This document shows positions 1 through 5,067 of a DNA stretch of 9,387 nucleotides, one piece after another (the stretch's first letter is position 1; each line of letters starts with the position of its first letter). The stretch is from JBBIOI01 sp037443425 (GTDB lineage: Bacteria > Desulfobacterota > BSN033 > UBA1163). The notes beneath the pieces are model-generated. The model saw only the letters and a list, made by a program, of their open reading frames with translations, was not told the origin of the DNA and searched no databases. The position numbers and the translations under genes are program-made. The stretch lies in assembly GCA_037443425.1 (NCBI GenBank), contig JBBIOI010000126.1, positions 1 to 9,387 of the forward strand. The letters are read 5' to 3'.

Positions 1-24
1 CTTATCCTCTGGCAACTTGATCAT
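1..24 (-). CDS. 5' end of an unidentified gene, cut by the left window edge
   Basis: Only the first eight codons lie in the window; read on the minus strand they give M-I-K-L-P-E-D-K. The start is supported by an AAGGAG ribosome binding site (plus-strand positions 32-37) seven bases before the ATG, and the preceding stretch is non-coding. The protein cannot be identified from eight residues. It is separated from the plus-strand small gene at 364 by about 340 bases of non-coding DNA, so it is probably transcribed from its own promoter in that interval. Confidence 0.6.
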
Positions 25-114
25 ATTGATTCTCCTTTCTTCTCTTTTAATTTATTTAAGTTTCTCATAAGACCAATCAATAAAAAGTAGCAAATAATTT
101 TAACCACGCTAATT

Positions 115-141
115 ATTATCATTTTTTTCTACTAATTTCAA
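115..141 (-). promoter_or_regulatory. weak candidate promoter for the left-edge gene
   Basis: On the minus strand a TTGAAA box (141-136) is followed 15 bases later by GATAAT (120-115). The boxes resemble sigma-70 consensus but the spacing is short. An overlapping TAATAA at 17 bases is a poorer match. Initiation would fall near 108, giving a leader of about 85 bases before the ATG at 24. In DNA this AT-rich such matches are common, so this is only a candidate. Confidence 0.22.
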
Positions 142-249
142 CTTACCAGGGTTTATTGGAGCTTTTCAAAAACTCTCAGAACCCTAAAAATTAAGTTTTT
201 AAAAAATGTATACCCCCGATTTTTTGATATCCATTAGATTATGAATTAA

Positions 250-278
250 TTGAAAATCATTTCATTAATTGTTATCCT
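250..278 (+). promoter_or_regulatory. candidate sigma-70 promoter for the 42-codon gene
   Basis: TTGAAA (250-255) and TATCCT (273-278) are separated by exactly 17 bases. They match the -35 consensus at five of six positions and the -10 consensus at four. Initiation would be expected near 285, at the start of the AAGGAGG run, so the transcript would begin almost directly with the hairpin at 288-326. An imperfect palindrome (ATTAAT..ATTTCATTAAT, about 246-269) overlaps the -35 box and spacer and could be an operator. Confidence 0.33.
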
Positions 279-287
279 TTTTAAGGA

Positions 288-326
288 GGCAAATTTATTC
301 AATAACTAAAAATTGATTGATTTGCC
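288..326 (+). other. inverted repeat (leader hairpin) between two GGAGG motifs
   Basis: GGCAAAT (288-294) is complementary to ATTTGCC (320-326). After a small internal loop, TCAAT (299-303) pairs with ATTGA (312-316), leaving the loop AACTAAAA. A GGAGG at 285-289 overlaps the left foot of the stem and a second GGAGGT (328-333) begins two bases after the right foot. No start codon lies at a usable distance from the first GGAGG. The pairing is seen directly; a regulatory role, for example in translation of the small gene or in transcript stability, is inferred. Confidence 0.4.
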
Positions 327-327
327 T

Positions 328-363
328 GGAGGTAAAAACTAAAAAAGATTACGGGTAAATCTT
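328..363 (+). promoter_or_regulatory. distant Shine-Dalgarno with an intervening small hairpin
   Basis: The only strong ribosome binding site before the ATG at 364 is GGAGGT at 328-333, which is 30 bases away and too far for normal use. Directly before the ATG, AAGATT (345-350) and AATCTT (358-363) can pair around a seven-base loop. If that six-pair stem forms, it brings GGAGGT to about 11 bases from the start codon. The stem has one G-C and five A-U pairs and is weak alone, so this is a hypothesis. The alternative is initiation with almost no Shine-Dalgarno help. Confidence 0.3.
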
Positions 364-492
364 ATGAGCAAAGGTGGCAGATATGGTAAGTATGGAGAAC
401 AAAAAAGATTTAAACGCTTACGACAAAAAATAGAATACCCATTTCCAATAAAACCAATGAAAAATAATATAAAAAGAAAATCTAAATCTTAA
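364..492 (+). CDS. small, highly basic protein of unknown function (42 residues)
   Basis: An ATG-started frame of 42 codons ending in TAA. The residues begin M-S-K-G-G-R-Y-G-K-Y-G-E, followed by an Arg/Lys-rich stretch (about 13-22), an aromatic/proline segment Y-P-F-P-I-K-P (25-31) and a Lys/Arg/Asn/Ser tail. There are 15 Lys/Arg against two Glu, a net charge near +13, with no signal peptide or membrane segment. This suggests a nucleic-acid-binding or ribosome-associated peptide, which is inference. The Gly-Tyr-Lys/Arg start looks like a conserved motif rather than chance AT-rich translation, but I cannot name a family. An in-frame stop at 340-342 and the lack of another start codon fix the ATG at 364. 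The gene has its own candidate promoter and structured leader, and it converges on the hypothetical gene ending at 522. Confidence 0.5.
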   Translation: MSKGGRYGKYGEQKRFKRLRQKIEYPFPIKPMKNNIKRKSKS

Positions 493-521
493 CGGATTTT
501 TCTAAAAGAACAGGGTTTTAT

Positions 522-1013
522 TTATAAACTTTTAAGCATCTCCTCTGCGAACTCCCGTATTTCAAGGTTATCTGATGTCATGGCCAAGATATCTAATTTT
601 GCCTTAAACCCCTGTTTCTCAATCGGCGTCCTTGAGGGGTAAAGATCCTTCATAGCTGAGAGGGCTTTTATTACTGTATCTGAATCAGAATGGTCAAGCA
701 GAAGAGACAATGTACTCCAGTCTTCTGGTAATCCATACTGATCAAGGTAGGTCTTTACCGCATCTTCAAACTGCTCTGTTCCATAATATCTATCGATATC
801 GCTATGAGCCTTCTGATGCTTCTTGGTTCCTTTTTTCCCCATAAAAAGTTTATCTGCCTCTTTTCGAAACTTTTTCATTAACCATTCTGAACGGCGTGAC
901 CTCTGCCGAGGCTCGGGCGTCTCTTTGGGGGCATGTGGGGAACGATCCTTTTTTCTATCAATTTCTCTCCAAGATATCCTCTCCCTTTCATCTTCATCAT
1001 GATAACGTACCAT
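522..1013 (-). CDS. conserved hypothetical protein downstream of era, HEAT-like C-terminus
   Basis: A 163-residue soluble protein with two distinct halves. Residues 1-75 are very charged and probably disordered, containing an R-I-S-W-R-E-I-D-R-K-K-D segment (12-23), a Pro/Arg-rich stretch (25-41) and a basic helix (about 43-66). Residues 77-163 look like a compact helical domain; the segments L-L-L-D-H-S-D-S-D-T-V-I-K-A-L (104-118) and I-L-A-M-T-S-D-N-L-E-I-R-E-F-A (142-156) resemble HEAT-repeat helix pairs. From memory, proteins with an acidic start and an SWREID-type motif occur in deltaproteobacteria, but I know no function. It is third in the lon-era cluster, 92 bases after era. GGAGGT at 1035-1030 lies 16 bases before the ATG, longer than usual, and no alternative start lies between. 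A role in ribosome assembly with Era, or in RNA binding, is only suggested by context. Confidence 0.85.
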   Translation of the reverse strand: MVRYHDEDERERISWREIDRKKDRSPHAPKETPEPRQRSRRSEWLMKKFRKEADKLFMGKKGTKKHQKAHSDIDRYYGTEQFEDAVKTYLDQYGLPEDWSTLSLLLDHSDSDTVIKALSAMKDLYPSRTPIEKQGFKAKLDILAMTSDNLEIREFAEEMLKSL

Positions 1014-1045
1014 CTTTTTTCTCTTCTTTACCTCCTCTTTTTATT

Positions 1046-1074
1046 CCTATATTGAAAAGAACCTAAGGTTTAAA
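1046..1074 (-). promoter_or_regulatory. weak candidate internal promoter before the hypothetical gene
   Basis: In the 92-base gap after era, the minus strand carries TTTAAA (1074-1069) and TATAGG (1051-1046) with a 17-base spacer. The near-palindrome AACCTAAGGTT (1060-1070) lies in the spacer and the edge of the -35 box. The match is moderate and could be chance; read-through from lon-era is the simpler explanation for expression. Confidence 0.2.
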
Positions 1075-1105
1075 TCGATATATTCCTCTTTCATTAAGTA
1101 ATTCT

Positions 1106-2017
1106 TCATATTGATGGGAATGAAATAGAGGAATATCCAAAATTATCTAAGGCTCGTGGATCACGTGTCCAATTCTTATTTACATCGACCCAAAGTTCTA
1201 AAAAGACCTTCTTACCTAATAATGCCTCTATCTCTTTTCTTGCAGATTCTCCAATCTTTTTCAATCTCTGACCTTTCTTACCAATAATGATCTTCCTCTG
1301 AGAATCCCTTTCCACATGAATCGTGCCCTTGATTACCACCATATTCTTTTCAGGATTTTCTTTAAAAGACTCTATCGTAACAGCAGTGGAATATGGTATC
1401 TCCTGATAGGAGTTTTGAATCACCTTCTCCCTTATGATTTCAGAAACCCAGAATCGTTCTGTCTGGTCTGTAATCATGTCATCGGGATAATAAGGCGGTG
1501 CCTCAGGAAGACATTTCATAATCTCTTCTATCAAGATATCTATCCCATCTCCTGATATAGCAGAAATTGGTATTATGGAATAGAAGGAGTGAAGATTTCT
1601 ATATTGATCGATTATTGGCAGTAAATTTTCTTTTTTTACTATATCTATCTTATTTATAACAAGTATTGGCACTCCTTTGCTTCCCTTTAATGATTCTATC
1701 ATACGCCGATCTAATTCAATATCAGGAGAAGATGCATCAATTAAGAAGAGGATAACATCTCCGTCGCGACCTGAGGCAATAGCAGTTCGAACCATCCTTT
1801 TATTAAGTTCGGTTTGGGCATCGTGGATACCGGGTGTATCTATAAATATCAGTTGTCCACCCTCTACATTTTTTATCCCGAGTATACGATTTCTTGTCGT
1901 TTGGGGTTTTTCTGTAACTATTGCAATCTTGTCTCCAATAAGACGATTAAGGAGGGTTGACTTCCCTACGTTTGGTCTTCCTACTATAGAAATAAATCCT
2001 GATTTAAAAGGTGCCAT
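1106..2017 (-). CDS. era: GTPase Era, 16S rRNA-binding ribosome assembly factor
   Basis: Era is a GTPase that binds the 3' end of 16S rRNA through a KH domain and acts as a checkpoint in 30S maturation, often near the inner membrane. The 303-residue product is of normal length and carries every signature: G1 GRPNVGKS (13-20), the G2 threonines in QTT (39-41), G3 DTPG (60-63), G4 NKID (122-125) and G5 SAISG (152-156). A C-terminal KH domain follows with IIGKKG (244-249; GxxG at 246-249). The usual family ending (W-T-R-D-P-R-A-L-D-N-F-G-Y) is followed by about eight extra residues. The ATG at 2017 gives the conserved start P-F-K-S-G-F-I-S-I-V-G. It lies 17 bases after the lon stop and has no recognisable Shine-Dalgarno, so translation is probably coupled to lon. 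Confidence 0.97.
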   Translation of the reverse strand: MAPFKSGFISIVGRPNVGKSTLLNRLIGDKIAIVTEKPQTTRNRILGIKNVEGGQLIFIDTPGIHDAQTELNKRMVRTAIASGRDGDVILFLIDASSPDIELDRRMIESLKGSKGVPILVINKIDIVKKENLLPIIDQYRNLHSFYSIIPISAISGDGIDILIEEIMKCLPEAPPYYPDDMITDQTERFWVSEIIREKVIQNSYQEIPYSTAVTIESFKENPEKNMVVIKGTIHVERDSQRKIIIGKKGQRLKKIGESARKEIEALLGKKVFLELWVDVNKNWTRDPRALDNFGYSSISFPSI

Positions 2018-2034
2018 TAGGAATCAATTTTATC

Positions 2035-4371
2035 TTATGTTGGGGGTAAGGTGATATCTAATACCTCTTTAATATGCTCAACAAATACAAACTTTATTTC
2101 TTTCTTAACATAATCCGGGATATCTTCAAGATTTTCCTCATTCTTCTTAGGAAGAATAACAGTCTTTACACCTGCCCTTCGGGCTGCGAGGATTTTCTCT
2201 TTTATTCCTCCTACAGGGAGAACCCTTCCACTTAAGGTAAGCTCTCCTGTCATGGCTATCTCTCGCGGGACAGGTTTTTCTTTCAACAAAGATAGAATTG
2301 CTGTAGCAATCGTTATTCCAGCAGAAGGTCCATCCTTTGGTGTAGCTCCTGCCGGGATGTGGATGTGTAAATCGCAGCCCTGGAAGAAATCCTCAGGGAT
2401 ATTAAGAGAAGATGCATTCGTTCTAATATAGGAGAGTGCAGCCTGGGCAGACTCCTTCATAACATCTCCAAGAGAACCTGTTAGGATTAAACCTCTGTCA
2501 CCCTTCATTTTTGATGTTTCTATAAATATTATATCACCTCCATTTTCTGTCCATGCAAGTCCTGTAGCTACACCAATGCGGTCTTTCTCTTGGGCTACTT
2601 CACGAAAATATTTCCTCGGGCCAAGGAATTCTTCAACTATTGACTCATCTATTACTTCTCTAACCGGCTTTCCCATCGTCACTTCTTTTGCAATCTTACG
2701 ACAGATCGATCCAATTTCTCTTTCAAGGTTTCTTACCCCTGCCTCACGTGTGTATTCCCTTATAATCTTATAAATGGCCCCTTCCGTAAAAGATATCCTG
2801 TAGTCCTTTAATCCATTCTCCTCTATCTGATGAGGGATCAAAAAATTTAAGGCAATCTTTTCTTTCTCCTCTTCTGTATACCCTGATAGGTGTATAACTT
2901 CCATTCTATCTAACAATGGAGGAGGAATGGTAGAAAGTGTATTAGCAGTGGTGATGAAAAGGACATTTGACAGATCAAAGGGGACATCAAGATAATGATC
3001 CGTAAAGGAGAAATTCTGTTCTGGATCAAGTGTTTCAAGTAGCGCAGATGCTGGATCTCCCCTTACATCTTGGCCTATCTTATCTATCTCATCAAGCATA
3101 AAGACAGGATTATTCGTCTCTGCCCTTCTAATCTCTTGGATAATTCTACCAGGAAGTGCCCCTACGTAGGTGCGGCGATGTCCTCTAATCTCTGCCTCAT
3201 CTCTCACCCCACCAAGTGAAATCCTTATAAACTTCCTTCCAAGTGCTCGAGCAATCGATTTTCCTAAGGATGTCTTTCCAACACCAGGCGGACCAACAAA
3301 ACATAGAATCGGACCCTTCATATGATCCTTCAACTTTCTTACGGCTAAAAACTCCAAAATCCTTTCCTTTACCTTCTCAAGATCATAATGATCTTCGTTC
3401 AGGATAGCCTGTGCCCTTGCAATATCTAGATGATCAACGGTCTTTTTATTCCATGGCATGGTTATTAAATAGTCAAGATACGTCCTCGAGACAGTATATT
3501 CCGCTGATATAGGATTCATCCTCTCAAGTCGATTTATCTCTTTGAAGGCAATCTCTTCAACCTTTTGTGGCATTCCGGCTGCCTTTACCTTTTCTCTCAA
3601 TTCATTAATCTCCATCAAATATGGATCTTCTTCTGTTATATCTCTTGATCCCCTCGTTGATTGCCGATAAAAAGCATCTTTCTGAAGCTTTCCTGAATCT
3701 CTGTATGTATTTAATAATAGAGCTGACTTTTGTGAAAGGGATTGAATCTCACGGGTAAACAAATTAAATACCTTCTTTAATCTTAGTATTGGATCTATTG
3801 TCTCAAATATCTCAAGTTGCTCTTTTAATGCTAAGTTGAGGGTTATTGCTATGAGATCAGCAAGTCTTCCAGGGTGATTAATTTTATCAAGAGATTTTAA
3901 TATATCCTCTGAAACCGTTTTTCCCATTGAAAGAGATAGTTTGAAAAGTGTTCCAATGCTCTGAGTCAAAGTCTCAGAAATTATATTCTTCTCATAAAAT
4001 TCATCTATTTCTTTGACCTCTGCCCTGAAATAAGGTGACTCATAGACAATGTTAGATAAAGATACCCTTGAGAGCCCTTCTACAAATATCTTCATGCCTT
4101 TGTTTGGAAGTTTCACTAACTGGAGAATCCTACAAACTGTTCCAACAGAAAGTAAATCTTTTGGCTGAGGATTCTTTGTATCCGAATTATTTTGAGCTAC
4201 ACACCCAATAAGGCTATTCTCTACAATTGCTTTATTTAAAAGATTTAGTGCCTCGTCAGATTGGAAAAATAGGGGCACCACCACATTAGGGAAGATAATC
4301 ATATCCTTTAGTGGGATAAAATATAGTCTTTGTGGGATACTAACAGTATCGGTCTTATAAAAATATTTCAC
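2035..4371 (-). CDS. lon: ATP-dependent Lon protease (LonA type)
   Basis: Lon is a cytoplasmic hexameric AAA+ serine protease that degrades misfolded and selected regulatory proteins. The 778 residues match LonA length and order: N-terminal substrate-binding domain (about 14-210, with the typical F-I-P-L-K-D-M-I-I-F-P start), coiled-coil helical region (about 210-310), AAA+ module with Walker A GPPGVGKT (360-367), Walker B VFMLDEID (423-430) and a probable arginine finger in LLDRME (R489), then the S16 protease domain (about 590-775). The catalytic dyad is Ser683 in PKDGPSAG and, by the usual 43-residue spacing, Lys726 in GGIKEK. The start is GTG at 4371-4369 with GGAG (4381-4378) six bases upstream. 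An ATG two bases earlier runs straight into TGA, so GTG must be the start. Lon is first in the lon-era-hypothetical cluster, behind a vegetative-type promoter. Confidence 0.97.
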   Translation of the reverse strand: MKYFYKTDTVSIPQRLYFIPLKDMIIFPNVVVPLFFQSDEALNLLNKAIVENSLIGCVAQNNSDTKNPQPKDLLSVGTVCRILQLVKLPNKGMKIFVEGLSRVSLSNIVYESPYFRAEVKEIDEFYEKNIISETLTQSIGTLFKLSLSMGKTVSEDILKSLDKINHPGRLADLIAITLNLALKEQLEIFETIDPILRLKKVFNLFTREIQSLSQKSALLLNTYRDSGKLQKDAFYRQSTRGSRDITEEDPYLMEINELREKVKAAGMPQKVEEIAFKEINRLERMNPISAEYTVSRTYLDYLITMPWNKKTVDHLDIARAQAILNEDHYDLEKVKERILEFLAVRKLKDHMKGPILCFVGPPGVGKTSLGKSIARALGRKFIRISLGGVRDEAEIRGHRRTYVGALPGRIIQEIRRAETNNPVFMLDEIDKIGQDVRGDPASALLETLDPEQNFSFTDHYLDVPFDLSNVLFITTANTLSTIPPPLLDRMEVIHLSGYTEEEKEKIALNFLIPHQIEENGLKDYRISFTEGAIYKIIREYTREAGVRNLEREIGSICRKIAKEVTMGKPVREVIDESIVEEFLGPRKYFREVAQEKDRIGVATGLAWTENGGDIIFIETSKMKGDRGLILTGSLGDVMKESAQAALSYIRTNASSLNIPEDFFQGCDLHIHIPAGATPKDGPSAGITIATAILSLLKEKPVPREIAMTGELTLSGRVLPVGGIKEKILAARRAGVKTVILPKKNEENLEDIPDYVKKEIKFVFVEHIKEVLDITLPPT

Positions 4372-4397
4372 ATCTTGCTCCAGATGATTTTTTTATT

Positions 4398-4427
4398 ATA
4401 TTACCTGAAAGGGATTTTATTTGTCAA
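4398..4427 (-). promoter_or_regulatory. sigma-70-type promoter of the lon-era cluster
   Basis: On the minus strand a perfect TTGACA (4427-4422) is followed after 18 bases by TAATAT (4403-4398). A perfect TATAAT overlaps it (4400-4395) but would need a 21-base spacer. Initiation near 4390 would leave a leader of about 20 bases containing the GGAG site. I see no sigma-32-type boxes and no CIRCE repeat, so heat induction through those two routes is not supported by the sequence. Confidence 0.6.
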
Positions 4428-4439
4428 TGAACTAAAATG

Positions 4440-4466
4440 AGACTCTGAAAAAGTCTTTGAAAGACT
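4440..4466. repeat. three-arm inverted repeat AGACT / AGTCT / AGACT
   Basis: AGACT at 4440-4444 and AGACT at 4462-4466 flank AGTCT at 4452-4456, so the central arm can pair with either neighbour but not both. The right-hand pair is part of the odd palindrome AGTCTTT-G-AAAGACT (4452-4466). It is located upstream of both the lon promoter and ssb. The stems are short, and whether they form in DNA or RNA is unknown. Confidence 0.35.
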
Positions 4467-4510
4467 GGGGAGGTAGGGTTCAAATGCCTTAATTTCAATA
4501 GGAATTAAAG

Positions 4511-4570
4511 CTGTCATTCCTGCAAAGTAGGAATCCAGTTTCCACGCTTCGGCCCCAATGACGATACAGG
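4511..4570. repeat. degenerate REP-like / dRS3-like palindromic element
   Basis: ATTCCTGC (4516-4523) and GTAGGAAT (4527-4534) form an eight-pair hairpin with one G-T wobble and an AAA loop. It resembles the widespread family of intergenic repeats of the type GTCATTCC..GGAATCCAG, as in Neisseria dRS3 elements and many other proteobacteria. GTCATT (4513-4518) is also complementary to AATGAC (4557-4562), suggesting an outer stem enclosing a more degenerate second part that includes GGAA/TTCC (4531-4541). Such elements are usually multicopy and can be mobilised in trans. The single copy here looks partly decayed. Confidence 0.5.
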
Positions 4571-4609
4571 TCTCTCCCTTCTTGAAAAGAATTCTTAGAA
4601 ATGGTAAGG

Positions 4610-4623
4610 TTATTAATTAATAA
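4610..4623. promoter_or_regulatory. perfect 14-base palindrome next to the ssb ribosome binding site
   Basis: TTATTAATTAATAA is its own reverse complement and ends one base before the AGGAGGAGG run that serves ssb. It could be an operator or may simply reflect AT-rich composition. A second short palindrome, AAGAATTCTT, lies about 15 bases upstream. TTGAAA near 4583 could be a -35 box, but I find no good -10 partner, so the ssb promoter is not assigned. Confidence 0.25.
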
Positions 4624-4638
4624 GAGGAGGAGGTGGTT

Positions 4639-5058
4639 ATGGCTGGGGTAAATAAAGTTATCCTTATAGGCAATTTAGGTGCTGATCCAGAAATTAGATA
4701 TTTAAGTAATGGAACTGCTGTTGCCAATTTTCGAATGGCTACGACTGAAAATCGTCTTAATCGATTGGGAGAAAAGGTAACCATTACAGAGTGGCATCGT
4801 ATTGTGGCATTTGGAAGACTTGCAGAAATCTGTGGTGAGTATCTAAACAAAGGAAAACAGGTTTACATCGAAGGCAGACTAAGGACTCGTTCATGGGAAG
4901 ATAAGGATGGCAACAAAAAATGGACAACAGAGATTATTGCAACACAAATGCAGATGTTAGGAGCCCCTGGAATCTCTGTTGAGGCAACAGGGATAGAGAA
5001 AGATATAGCTTTGGAATCAGAAGAACCTCCCGAACCAGATGATGATGTACCTTTTTAA
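4639..5058 (+). CDS. ssb: single-stranded DNA-binding protein
   Basis: SSB coats single-stranded DNA during replication, recombination and repair, and recruits partner proteins through its acidic C-terminal tip. The 139-residue product has the OB-fold at about 1-108: the family start V-N-K-V-I-L-I-G-N-L-G (4-14), D-P-E-I-R-Y (16-21), T-E-W-H-R-I-V (50-56) with the DNA-stacking Trp52, and G-R-L-R-T-R-S-W (79-86). A short linker (about 109-127) and the tip D-D-D-V-P-F (134-139) follow. I chose the ATG at 4639 over an in-frame GTG at 4633, because that GTG overlaps the AGGAGGAGG ribosome binding site (4625-4633) that is well spaced for the ATG. The gene stands alone on the plus strand, not beside rpsF/rpsR as in many bacteria. 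Its stop lies nine bases from the rodA stop. Confidence 0.96.
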   Translation: MAGVNKVILIGNLGADPEIRYLSNGTAVANFRMATTENRLNRLGEKVTITEWHRIVAFGRLAEICGEYLNKGKQVYIEGRLRTRSWEDKDGNKKWTTEIIATQMQMLGAPGISVEATGIEKDIALESEEPPEPDDDVPF

Positions 5059-5066
5059 GCTTAAAA
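5053..5066. repeat. palindrome spanning the ssb stop and the convergent gap
   Basis: TTTTAAGCTTAAAA is a perfect 14-base palindrome that includes the ssb TAA (5056-5058) and almost all of the nine-base gap to the rodA stop. It is symmetric, so it could act on both converging transcripts, but the stem has only two central G-C pairs and no loop. It is not a convincing intrinsic terminator. Confidence 0.25.
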
Positions 5067-5067
5067 T

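Larger units (their letters stand above)
25..363. other. AT-rich intergenic region with candidate divergent promoters
   Basis: No convincing reading frame is present in these 339 bases. The left part contains the ribosome binding site and a weak candidate promoter for the gene leaving the window leftward. The right part contains a candidate promoter and a structured leader for the small gene at 364. In between are weak inverted repeats (AGGGTT 148-153 with AACCCT 180-185; AAAAACT 168-174 with AGTTTTT 194-200). They could form a loose stem but lack the compact GC-rich stem and T-run of a terminator, and I do not match them to a known RNA family. Confidence 0.6.

Noticed and set aside
484..505. 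Possible terminator after the 42-codon gene (AAATC..GATTTTT)
   Set aside because: The stem is only about five A-U-rich pairs and includes the stop codon; too weak to call.
1316..1555. Plus-strand open frame of 79 codons inside era
   Set aside because: It is antisense to a well-conserved gene, its translation shows no domain features, and it has no upstream ribosome binding site.
1677..2054. Plus-strand open frame of 125 codons over the 5' half of era
   Set aside because: It mirrors the conserved Era GTPase codons on the opposite strand; low-complexity translation with no family signature.
4395..4430. Heat-shock (sigma-32 or CIRCE) control of lon
   Set aside because: The upstream region shows a vegetative TTGACA/TAATAT arrangement and no CIRCE inverted repeat or sigma-32-type -10 box.
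4633..4641. GTG at 4633 as the ssb start
   Set aside because: It overlaps the Shine-Dalgarno run, while the ATG at 4639 has correct spacing and gives the standard family N-terminus.
4617..4850. Minus-strand open frame of 77 codons opposite the ssb start
   Set aside because: It lies entirely over the ssb ribosome binding site and OB-fold codons and gives no recognisable protein.
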